A program made the position numbers and the translations under genes. A stretch of 6,662 bases of DNA. Source: an uncultured Eubacterium sp. Its GTDB lineage: Bacteria; Bacillota; Clostridia; Lachnospirales; Lachnospiraceae. The notes under the pieces are model-generated. The model ran no database searches. It was not told the origin of the DNA and worked only from the letters and a program-made list of their open reading frames with translations. Positions 1 through 6,547 of this stretch are shown here, piece after piece (positions within the stretch are counted from its first letter, which is position 1; every line of letters begins with the position of its first letter). The stretch covers positions 1-6,662 of the forward strand of contig CAJTTQ010000052.1 of the NCBI GenBank assembly GCA_910579145.1, written 5' to 3'.

Positions 1-32
1 CTAACAACTTCATTGAGAGAAAGGAGCAGGAT

Positions 33-359
33 ATGAAAACGTTTGACGCGGATTATACGTTGCTGGAAGATATGTACGAGGATGGTTATTTCCCGGATTT
101 TCTGGTGGATAAGGTGAAGACTCTGGTGCAGGATGTCATCCGTTTTTTGGAGACCGGGGAGCGGGATTTGGAGAAGATTCAGGAAAAGTTTGATGCCATG
201 ACGCTGGCGATCAATGATCTCGAGGAAGAATTTGAGGAAAACGACAGCGAGATCGAGACGGCTGCGAGGGACAGCATCGGGGAGACAGTGGATTATATTT
301 TGAAATGGTTTGATATCGACATAGATGTGGAGGATGCGATCGCGGAGAGGGAATGGTGA
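33..359 (+). CDS. DUF5713-like small acidic protein, function unknown
   Basis: Encodes 108 residues, the usual size for DUF5713 proteins of Firmicutes, whose N-termini share the pattern seen here: a Met-Tyr-x-Asp-x-Tyr-Phe-Pro segment (residues 14-21) followed by a Leu-Val-Asp-Lys helix. No signal peptide or membrane segment is present, so it should be cytosolic. The composition is strongly acidic, especially residues 62-75 (Glu/Asp cluster) and 93-107, and the protein looks all-helical. The start is well supported: AAAGGAG at 20-26 lies six bases before the ATG. The gene faces the large minus-strand cluster and shares a terminator region with it, so it is probably a separate transcription unit whose promoter is outside the window. 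The family has no established biochemical role that I know of. The family call is from memory of its N-terminal motif; that the gene is real is much surer than the family name. Confidence 0.85.
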   Translation: MKTFDADYTLLEDMYEDGYFPDFLVDKVKTLVQDVIRFLETGERDLEKIQEKFDAMTLAINDLEEEFEENDSEIETAARDSIGETVDYILKWFDIDIDVEDAIAEREW

Positions 360-374
360 GTTATAATGATTACC

Positions 375-404
375 AAAAAAAGTGTACCTATAGCAACGGT
401 TCGC
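375..404 (-). terminator. Second, weak terminator-like hairpin on the minus strand
   Basis: Reading the minus strand, GCGAACC (complement of 398-404) can pair with GGTACAC (complement of 382-388) with two mismatches around a nine-base loop. It is followed at once by seven Ts (complement of 375-381). It lies beyond the strong bidirectional hairpin for transcripts coming from the 888-residue gene, so it could serve as a back-up terminator. The stem is imperfect, hence the modest confidence. Confidence 0.4.
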
Positions 405-422
405 CTCAGTTAACAGTTACTT

Positions 423-468
423 ATCAAAAAAGCAACCTTACTTTGGTCGGCGCGGTAGCTTTTTTGAT
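423..468. terminator. Bidirectional rho-independent terminator between convergent genes
   Basis: Perfect 11-base inverted arms at 423-433 and 458-468 (ATCAAAAAAGC and GCTTTTTTGAT) are extended, after one A/A mismatch, by ACC (435-437) pairing with GGT (454-456). The arms themselves supply a six-T tract on the plus strand (460-465) and a six-T tract on the minus strand (complement of 426-431), so the element can end transcription from both sides. It sits 64 bases after the stop of the small plus-strand gene and 30 bases after the stop of the minus-strand 888-residue gene. Confidence 0.85.
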
Positions 469-497
469 GTTTAAATTTATCTAGCTTCCTATGGTCC

Positions 498-848
498 TTA
501 CGATCGGATCGTATAATACCCACCCTTACGCAGCATGATACGGTATGCCCAGTATTTCTTTTTCGGTACTTTGACCACCACCCGCTTATTGATGCCAGTC
601 AACGCCTTTTTTGAAATGCTCTTTATCTTCAGCGATTTGATCTGTAATGTCTTCACCTTTTTACATCCCTTGAACGCATTTTTCTCTATAGATGTCACAG
701 AAAATGTAACTTCGTTTTTCTTCACCTGTTTCGGCACAATGATCTTTTTCAGCTGATTTGATTTTACGAGGACAACAGCTATTTCACCTTTTTTCCCTTT
801 TCGCTTAGTGATCTGATAACCCAGGTTCCCCGACATGAAACAATCGCC
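498..848 (-). repeat. Diverged duplicate, copy A: basic LRR C-terminal module
   Basis: Encodes residues 773-888 of the 888-residue protein. It is homologous to 3184-3534. Ungapped over about 96 residues, roughly 53 are identical by my count, including the ten-residue block ITKRKGKKGE (785-794), VTSI, NAF and GCKK. It carries one to two LRR_5-like units followed by a conserved KVPKKK-Tyr tail, a pattern I recognise from the ends of many Lachnospiraceae surface proteins. Lys/Arg content is very high. Confidence 0.8.
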
Positions 849-3164
849 TTTTTTTAATGGTTCCTCTTCTTCCTCTTCGTCCTCATCTTCCGGTTCAATG
901 ATGAGAGGCGGCGCGGTTTGAATCGATTCGGGAGGCGTCATCGTCTGGGCTGGCGGTTGTAACGGCTGTGGGAGCTGTGTGGGAGGAATGTCCGGTACGG
1001 GCTGCGGCGTCTGCGCAGGACTCGGATCTGGTGACGTTCCAGGTACTGCCGTCTCATCCGGATCGTTCGGAAGCGCGGTTTCCGTCGGCTGGGATGTCGG
1101 AGAAGCATCAGGCGGCAGCGGTGATCGGGTGGCATCTGCGCTCGGAGAATCTTCCGGATTAGCCGTAGGCACAGACGGCGGTTTTGGTAAACCTTCCCCC
1201 GGGCCTTCCCCGCGCATTCCGTTCCAGTGCCGGTCAACCACGACAATCGACCTGCAGTCCTGAAATATATAAATGAAACTTTCGTATCTGCGGTTCTCAT
1301 ATACATCTTCCGGCGCTTCGTGGCTCACAAGCACGTTTCCGTCACTATCCAGCACCTTTTCATAAATGATCGTATTTCCGGAATCATCCTCAATCCATTC
1401 TTTATCATATGTAATATCACCATATCCATTTCCACCTTCCTCCTCTTCGTCCTGTTCTTGCCAATTTTCGTACTCCTCTTCGGTGTGCGGAATGAAATCC
1501 CCGTCGTAGTAATAGTACCCTACATCATCCCTCTCAAAATAAACACATGGCTTTTCAAAATAACCACTCTGCACCTGGCCACACTCATACTTTTCTTTTT
1601 CCGCATCAACTACAATGTTTCCGTCCATACCAATTAAACCATATTGACCGCGCCCTGTTTTGTACAATACTGTACAGATTTTACCGAGCACGATCCCATC
1701 ACATAACGTGATGTCACCTGATAAACGGGAAACATCAATTCTTTTTATCACGTTCTTCCATGCGGAATCATAGAATACAATTTCCTTTTTTCCGCCCTCC
1801 TCGTTTAGGATGGCATGTCTCGCTTTCAGGCCATTATTTCCTTTTAAGGCCGTATACATAGAAGTAATCCTGACAAAATCATTCGTCGGACTCGCAGCCA
1901 GATAGATGTAATCTGTTTCGCCGTATCCGCTTATGACAACATCGTTAGGATATGCTGATGGCAATTCATAAGCAGCATCGGTAAATATGCCGTCCGTGTC
2001 CGTATATAGATATTTCACCATATTTCCGGTATCCGCATACTCATCATAGCCATAAAAATATATTTTTTTGTCGTTATCGCGGATTACCAGATAAATACCA
2101 TCGTCCCAGTACTCCCCGTCCTCTTCACCGGCGACTACCTGCCCAAATTTTTCAAGTTTCTTTTCCCCGTTAAAAAATCCGGCAAAATAGAAAGGATCCT
2201 CCTGTTCATAACCTTCAACGTTACATACCACATCCGCTTTTACATAAGTCAGATATCCATCCCCGAACCGGTATGCCCACACATCATTCACTGTATATTT
2301 TCCAGTACTCGATTTCCATGTATCGGTTATGTACTCCCGGATTGGCAGTTCAGATGCCGCCGTCTGTTTGAGTTCAGCAATAATCTGAGCGTCTTTCTTC
2401 TGTTGTTCCTCCCGGTCTTTTTCCGTCTGCTCGTATTCCTTGATCAGAAGACCCATGTCAACGACTGTTCCTGTTTCATCATAGAAGATAAAGTCACACT
2501 TTTTTTCATCCATTTTATCTTTTATTTCTTTCAATTCGCTCCCAGCATTTATCTCTCCTACCCGGTCATAGACTTCCTTTGTTTCAAAATACTGTTTTAC
2601 ATAATACGTGCTTTTCCCCAGCCACGTGATATTGTAACAAACGACCGCTTCCTCTAGTTTGTCAACAAAGCTTTTGTCAAAACCGATTTCCTTTCCGTCA
2701 GCGAGAAAACCGCATTCCCCGTTTACTTTTTCCGCATATAGGATAGGGGTTCCGACCAAACCGACAGACTCTGCTTTTTTATATGTTCCCAGAACAGTCT
2801 CATTTCCCCACATATCCAAAACTGCGTATTCGTATCCGTTTCCCACCTGGCGTGATATGAGCAGGTTATAATCGGTGCCATCCATCACACCCCCTTCTTC
2901 AATCTGGTCATACTTTGTCTTTTTCACCAGTTTCAGGCTGCCATCCAGTAAGGCGATCATTCCGTCCTTTCTGCCGATCATAAGCGGATTATAATCCGGA
3001 TGCCACCCGTAAAGTTCATCTACGGGAAGATCCTTTTCCTCTAAGATCTTCCATGTACGTTCGGCTGCCAAAACTTTTTGCGCGAAACATTCTGGCGTAT
3101 TTGTTACAAACAAAGCTGCGATGAGCATTGCTGCAATGAGTTTTGTTACTCTTTTTTTCTTCAT
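498..3164 (-). CDS. Secreted WG-repeat-like protein with Pro-rich linker and C-terminal LRR module
   Basis: Encodes 888 residues. A signal peptide is clear: a Lys/Arg-rich start, a hydrophobic core at about 8-20, and likely cleavage near residues 28-34. The body (about 35-655) is not a family I can name with certainty. Two segments fit a degenerate WG-repeat pattern: residues 65-88 (DGMIALLDG ending in KYDQI) and 507-530 (QYGLIGMDGNIVV). Many short Tyr-rich beta strands suggest a propeller-like fold. A charged helical stretch lies at about 240-272. Residues 660-755 are a Pro/Ser/Thr linker, 757-769 an acidic run, and 773-888 a basic BspA/LRR_5-type leucine-rich module with VTSIEKNAFKGCKK at 823-836. 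No LPXTG or transmembrane anchor follows. The ATG at 3164 has GGAGGAG at 3172-3178 with good spacing. It is the last gene of the cluster, 19 bp after its neighbour, whose C-terminus it shares. Likely extracellular; ligand unknown. Confidence 0.9.
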   Translation of the reverse strand: MKKKRVTKLIAAMLIAALFVTNTPECFAQKVLAAERTWKILEEKDLPVDELYGWHPDYNPLMIGRKDGMIALLDGSLKLVKKTKYDQIEEGGVMDGTDYNLLISRQVGNGYEYAVLDMWGNETVLGTYKKAESVGLVGTPILYAEKVNGECGFLADGKEIGFDKSFVDKLEEAVVCYNITWLGKSTYYVKQYFETKEVYDRVGEINAGSELKEIKDKMDEKKCDFIFYDETGTVVDMGLLIKEYEQTEKDREEQQKKDAQIIAELKQTAASELPIREYITDTWKSSTGKYTVNDVWAYRFGDGYLTYVKADVVCNVEGYEQEDPFYFAGFFNGEKKLEKFGQVVAGEEDGEYWDDGIYLVIRDNDKKIYFYGYDEYADTGNMVKYLYTDTDGIFTDAAYELPSAYPNDVVISGYGETDYIYLAASPTNDFVRITSMYTALKGNNGLKARHAILNEEGGKKEIVFYDSAWKNVIKRIDVSRLSGDITLCDGIVLGKICTVLYKTGRGQYGLIGMDGNIVVDAEKEKYECGQVQSGYFEKPCVYFERDDVGYYYYDGDFIPHTEEEYENWQEQDEEEEGGNGYGDITYDKEWIEDDSGNTIIYEKVLDSDGNVLVSHEAPEDVYENRRYESFIYIFQDCRSIVVVDRHWNGMRGEGPGEGLPKPPSVPTANPEDSPSADATRSPLPPDASPTSQPTETALPNDPDETAVPGTSPDPSPAQTPQPVPDIPPTQLPQPLQPPAQTMTPPESIQTAPPLIIEPEDEDEEEEEEPLKKGDCFMSGNLGYQITKRKGKKGEIAVVLVKSNQLKKIIVPKQVKKNEVTFSVTSIEKNAFKGCKKVKTLQIKSLKIKSISKKALTGINKRVVVKVPKKKYWAYRIMLRKGGYYTIRS
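858..1187 (-). other. Coding for Pro/Ser/Thr linker plus acidic run (888-residue protein)
   Basis: Residues 660-769. The first roughly 95 residues are dominated by Pro, Ser, Thr, Ala and Gln with irregular SPxPxP and PTxxP spacing, like the flexible, often O-glycosylated linkers of extracellular enzymes. The end is an almost pure Asp/Glu run (757-768). Several open frames in other registers and on the other strand here are side effects of the biased composition. Confidence 0.75.
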
Positions 3165-3183
3165 GAACTTTCTCCTCCAATCA

Positions 3184-3534
3184 TTATTTAATATTTCTCC
3201 CGTACCCGCACTTACTCAACCATTTCCGATACTTCTTCGCCCTCCCCTTCGGAATCTGGATCCGTATCCGCTTATCCAAACCGCTCAGCGCCTTTTTTGC
3301 CATCGTTCGAATATCCGTCGATCGGATCGTCAGCTTCCTTGCCTTCTTACACCCTCGAAACGCATTGTTCTGGATCGAAGTAACGACAAACGTAATACCG
3401 CCCTTTTTCACCTTTTTCGGAATGACAATCGACTTTATCTTTATTGACTTCATGCCAACTACAGCGACTTCTCCTTTCTTCCCTTTCCGCTTCGTAATCT
3501 TATACTTTACATTCCCCGCTATGAAACGATGCCC
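3184..3534 (-). repeat. Diverged duplicate, copy B: basic LRR C-terminal module
   Basis: Encodes residues 973-1088 of the 1088-residue protein and aligns without gaps for about 96 residues with the module encoded at 498-848. The last roughly 20 residues differ but keep the Lys-rich, Tyr-containing character. DNA similarity is also visible, for example around CATAGC/CATGTC beside the conserved Met/Ile-Ala/Ser-Gly-Asn start of the module, so this is true duplication or module exchange and not chance lysine richness. Confidence 0.8.
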
Positions 3535-6450
3535 TTTTTCCCATTCCTCATCGTATTCGTCCTCATCGTCCTCTTCCTCGTCAAAATCATCGTCGTCATA
3601 CTCATCCTCCTCATCGTCTACCGGCTGGTTCGTGACAGGCAGTGATGGGATCGGGGGATTTTGCGGCGGCACATTTTGTGACGGCGTCTGGCCCGGTGTG
3701 CTCTGCGGCACCTCGGTCGGCCCAGGTGTCCGGCCCCCATCAGGTTCTTCTATTTCATCCGGCTTTTCTGTATTTGTATCTGCGGCCGGCCCCGACGGTG
3801 TCTCAGTCGGAACGGGGTCCGGCCCCTCCGTCGGACTCGGTCCTGGAACGAATGGCGGCGCCAGCTCCTCTACCGTTCCATCTGAACTTACCGTACCCGC
3901 CGGTGACCAGGCAGACGACAACGATAGATTCAGATGCAGCACCGGGCGGACGACATTCTTTTCATGATCGACGAGCTCGCCAAACGTATCCACGTCTCCA
4001 TATGCCCCTGCACAGGAGGCGCGGCCATTACTGATCCCCTGCGTACGCAGCCACCAGCAGCCATTTCCGTTTTCTATCGAAAAAGCACCTCTCGCCTTTG
4101 TGTAAGCGGTATTTGCGGACTCCCTCGTTTCCGTCACGCCTCTCACCGCGTGAAACCCGTAAAACGGATATGTCGCCTCATCGAACGACAGCAAATACAC
4201 CCGGTCTACTGTGTCCCCGCCGCCCTGCGTCCCGTAGTACGAATTATCATCATTCTCCACCGTCGTGCGGAGAACTGCCGCCTGCTCCTCTGCGTTAAAA
4301 GCCTGATCAAGAAACGCTCCATTCAGCCAGCTGCGCAGTGTACAGGTTTTCCATGTAACCTTTTCGCCCGTTTCATGGTACGGCCGCGCATCCAGATTTT
4401 TGTCTGCCATCAGGAACGCATCCTCGCCATTTACCGAGAGCACTCTCCACTTGATCGGCTGTTTCGCGTCATGCTGGTCTGCTGCGCCGTCACCATTTGT
4501 GTCATTCTGCCAGTAATTCCCAAAATACACACAATCCCACGTCGTGATGCCATCATCCGATATTTGCGGCTTCTGAACGCTTGCATCAGGGGAAAGGCTC
4601 GCCGTCGGCACTGGGAATGGCGTAATGGCCGGAGGCGCTGACGGAACTGTAACGGCCGGAGGCACGGACGGAAACAAGACCGGACTTTTTGTCGGAACAT
4701 GCGACGGCACGACAATGGGATACGGGGTAGGTGTCATTTCTATTTCTTCCGGAAATACCGTAACTACGGCGGACCACTTTTTATCACCGACTTTACACGT
4801 CACCGTCGCCGTCCCCTCTCCCTTTGCCAGAAACGCAGACTCCGCCGTCTTATACCACTGTTCGTATTTCGAACTGCTGCTCACCGTTTTACTCAGCGCA
4901 CTCTCATTTGTCAATACTTCGACCACACCTGAATCTGATGATTCCCATACCGCAATGGCGGTCGGATATAAGTTTTCTTCGAATAACGGAGAAAACACGC
5001 CGAGTTCCCATTTCAGGATTTCCCCTGTTTCATACTGATTTCGTATGTCCTTGATCGGGAAGAGGCTGCTGATCTGGGAAGCTGTCCCTGTTTCTATATT
5101 TTGGACCGAGAAATCCCCTGTATCGATATTCCAACGGCTCAACGCTAGAAAGCGTCCGAGTTCGGATTCCGCAGTATGGCACCAGGTCAGTACGGTTCCA
5201 TCAAAGGAAATCTCTGACGTTCCATAAAAAGGTTTTGCCAGTTCTCCCGACCGCAGCACATTTCCATCGGAATCGACCAGCATATAATGTGTGGTATCTG
5301 TATACCCGTCTGCCGTTTCCTTCCCCGTTCCATACACGATCAGAAACCGGTCGTCCGCTGCTTTTATGAGTTCCACATTTCGCACCCGGATATCCGATGG
5401 ATAAGACGTCAGCCATTTCAAGGTAGACGAGTTCAGGTCTTTGTCTACCAGAATCGTATAAATGTTATTGCATCCTTTGTAATCCGCATATTCCTGCCCG
5501 GACGTAAATGTGTCGTGTGGAATGGAAGTCCCAACTACAAGATGATGTCTGCTGCCCAGTTCAAACCCGTCCACGGTCGTTCCCGTATAGTTCAATACGG
5601 ACATATCGGTCGTTTCCTCCACGCTGCCGTTCAGCCAGAAATCCATCAGCATCGCTTTTTTTGTATCCTTGGCGCTCAGCACTGGCAGCTGGCTTGTCAT
5701 ACAGATCCCGCGGGGGTAAGCGTCCCCCTGGTCGATCAAGATGATCCGGTTTCCGTCATACCGGACAAACTGGCTGAACGAATGGCTCACGTGCGTATCT
5801 CCATTTTCCTTCGGCACGTATACCGGCTTCATCGTTTTGGAGTTGATCCAGATCGTCGTATTGGACTGATGCCCGTCCGGTCTTTGGCGCGCCGCATGCA
5901 CGATCAGGTAATCCCCCGCCATCGTCATATCGCTGTTTCCGCTATGGAATGCTGTCTGCACATAACTCTGTTCCTTTGTGACCGATGCCGTCCCCAGCAG
6001 GTTCCAGTCCGCATCGTATTTCATCACATAGAACGCGATCTGCCCGTCATTTCCCGTCGTCATATAATAACAGCCGTCTGGGGCATGATAAACCGTCCCT
6101 CCCCACGTCTCTCCGGGTACGGACAGCTTTTTCACGTTCTTTCGCCGCCCATCACGGGAAATCCTGTCGATCATGATCGTCTGGGTGTGATCCTCCGCTG
6201 TGGAGGAATATAGCAGGAGCGTATCGCCGTTTTTTTCCGCTATCGTGTGGCACTTGACCGGATAGGCCCAATTCGCGGACATCTGATATGTACCAGGTTC
6301 TGTATAGATTCCGGCCGCTTGCGCATTTTGCGGGTTCACGCATAGCGTTACGATGAGGCATAGCCATATGAATAGGTTGAAAAAGAAGATGTTCGACTTC
6401 CTTCCGTTTTCCTCTGTTTCTGCCATGTTTATATCGTATGTTTTTGCCAT
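3184..6450 (-). CDS. Secreted multidomain surface protein: propeller-like, Ig-like, DUF6273 and C-terminal LRR
   Basis: Encodes 1088 residues from the ATG at 6450. Residues 22-38 are a hydrophobic signal core, with probable cleavage after Ala-Gln-Ala at 45. Residues about 48-470 look like a beta propeller with repeated Tyr-Asp and Asp-Gly turns (KYDADWNLLG at 144-153). Residues about 476-568 resemble a bacterial Ig-like domain ending in EGTATVTCKVGDKKWSAVVT. A Pro-rich linker covers 572-630. DUF6273 spans about 635-843, with YFGNYWQ, a calcium-loop-like DTNGDGAADQHD (650-661), WRVL, LRSWLNGAF, WWLRTQG (799-805) and VRPVLHLNL (833-842). A second Pro linker is at 865-943, an acidic run at 945-971, and a basic LRR module at 973-1088. 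There is no LPXTG or SLH. Probable role is at the cell surface, substrate unknown. It lies between a Big-domain gene and the 888-residue gene, all on one strand. DUF6273 is the surest assignment; the propeller is inferred from strand and turn pattern only. Confidence 0.9.
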   Translation of the reverse strand: MAKTYDINMAETEENGRKSNIFFFNLFIWLCLIVTLCVNPQNAQAAGIYTEPGTYQMSANWAYPVKCHTIAEKNGDTLLLYSSTAEDHTQTIMIDRISRDGRRKNVKKLSVPGETWGGTVYHAPDGCYYMTTGNDGQIAFYVMKYDADWNLLGTASVTKEQSYVQTAFHSGNSDMTMAGDYLIVHAARQRPDGHQSNTTIWINSKTMKPVYVPKENGDTHVSHSFSQFVRYDGNRIILIDQGDAYPRGICMTSQLPVLSAKDTKKAMLMDFWLNGSVEETTDMSVLNYTGTTVDGFELGSRHHLVVGTSIPHDTFTSGQEYADYKGCNNIYTILVDKDLNSSTLKWLTSYPSDIRVRNVELIKAADDRFLIVYGTGKETADGYTDTTHYMLVDSDGNVLRSGELAKPFYGTSEISFDGTVLTWCHTAESELGRFLALSRWNIDTGDFSVQNIETGTASQISSLFPIKDIRNQYETGEILKWELGVFSPLFEENLYPTAIAVWESSDSGVVEVLTNESALSKTVSSSSKYEQWYKTAESAFLAKGEGTATVTCKVGDKKWSAVVTVFPEEIEMTPTPYPIVVPSHVPTKSPVLFPSVPPAVTVPSAPPAITPFPVPTASLSPDASVQKPQISDDGITTWDCVYFGNYWQNDTNGDGAADQHDAKQPIKWRVLSVNGEDAFLMADKNLDARPYHETGEKVTWKTCTLRSWLNGAFLDQAFNAEEQAAVLRTTVENDDNSYYGTQGGGDTVDRVYLLSFDEATYPFYGFHAVRGVTETRESANTAYTKARGAFSIENGNGCWWLRTQGISNGRASCAGAYGDVDTFGELVDHEKNVVRPVLHLNLSLSSAWSPAGTVSSDGTVEELAPPFVPGPSPTEGPDPVPTETPSGPAADTNTEKPDEIEEPDGGRTPGPTEVPQSTPGQTPSQNVPPQNPPIPSLPVTNQPVDDEEDEYDDDDFDEEEDDEDEYDEEWEKGHRFIAGNVKYKITKRKGKKGEVAVVGMKSIKIKSIVIPKKVKKGGITFVVTSIQNNAFRGCKKARKLTIRSTDIRTMAKKALSGLDKRIRIQIPKGRAKKYRKWLSKCGYGRNIK
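3538..3618 (-). other. Coding for a long Asp/Glu run
   Basis: Residues 945-971 of the 1088-residue protein are nearly all Asp, Glu and Tyr, written in repeated GAT/GAC/GAG/GAA codons. The nucleotide sequence is a purine-rich, near-repetitive tract on the coding strand. It sits directly before the strongly basic LRR module, mirroring the arrangement in the neighbouring gene. Confidence 0.85.
3922..4548 (-). other. DUF6273 domain-coding segment
   Basis: Residues about 635-843. The hallmarks of DUF6273 are in order: YFGNYWQ near the start, IKWRVL and an alternating LMADKNLD strand, WKTCTLRSWLNGAF, a DRVYLLSFDE strand, WWLRTQG and the closing VRPVLHLNL. The fold is related to C-type-lectin/FGE-like extracellular domains in my recollection, but no ligand or activity is established. 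The aspartate-rich loop 650-661 follows the DxNxDGxxD spacing of EF-hand/dockerin calcium loops. Confidence 0.8.
4622..4675 (-). repeat. Two tandem copies of a 27-bp unit in the Pro-rich linker
   Basis: Units 4622-4648 and 4649-4675 match at 22 of 27 positions and keep the reading frame. They encode FPSVPPAVT and VPSAPPAIT in the linker between the Ig-like and DUF6273 domains. This fits expansion of the linker by local duplication. Confidence 0.8.
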
Positions 6451-6457
6451 GTTCACT

Positions 6458-6465
6458 CTCCTTTT
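6458..6465 (-). promoter_or_regulatory. Ribosome binding site that sets the start of the 1088-residue gene
   Basis: On the minus strand AAAAGGAG is followed by seven bases and then the ATG at 6450. An in-frame GTG at 6456 is only one base from the AGGAG core, too close to be used. A later in-frame ATG at 6426 has no purine-rich site before it. The ATG at 6450 is therefore the best start, giving 1088 residues instead of the 1090 of the longest open frame. Confidence 0.8.
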
Positions 6466-6547
6466 GAGATTCCAGTTTGGTTTTAACGCAGATAGGCAGA
6501 CAACTTTGGATGCTGCCTGCCAGACTGCTTACTTACTGATTTTGAGT
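6466..6547. other. Short intergenic gap without clear promoter or terminator
   Basis: Only 97 bp separate the stop of the Big-domain gene from the ATG at 6450. A six-base inverted pair (AGGCAG and CTGCCT, at about 6494-6518) has a 13-base loop and no T-tract, so it is not a convincing terminator. I find no good -35/-10 pair on the minus strand. Read-through from the upstream gene is the simplest reading. Confidence 0.5.

Noticed and set aside
362..367. TATAAT just after the small plus-strand gene, and another at 512-517
   Set aside because: Neither has a -35-like hexamer at 16-18 bases upstream, and no gene follows on the plus strand.
499..513. Near-perfect palindrome TACGATC-G-GATCGTA overlapping the stop of the 888-residue gene, with its 12-base core also found near 3314-3325
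   Set aside because: The loop is too small for a useful hairpin, and a 12-base match within a window this size is about what chance allows; both copies simply encode Thr-Ile-Arg-Ser.
938..1306. A 122-codon minus-strand frame and two plus-strand frames over the Pro-rich linker
   Set aside because: Arg-, Gly- or Ser-rich alternative readings of the biased linker sequence, without a plausible ribosome binding site or domain.
3365..4641. Plus-strand open frames of 200, 130 and 235 codons
   Set aside because: They are the complement of the Pro-rich, acidic and DUF6273 coding segments. Long Ser runs (for example opposite the Asp/Glu codons) are composition artefacts.
5287..6213. A 308-codon open frame on the plus strand opposite the 1088-residue gene
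   Set aside because: Its peptide is rich in Arg, His and Pro with no recognisable domain and it lies fully antisense to a well-supported coding region; it has the look of a shadow frame.
6494..6518. AGGCAG/CTGCCT inverted pair between the Big-domain gene and the 1088-residue gene
   Set aside because: Only six pairs with a 13-base loop and no following T-tract on either strand; insufficient for a terminator call.
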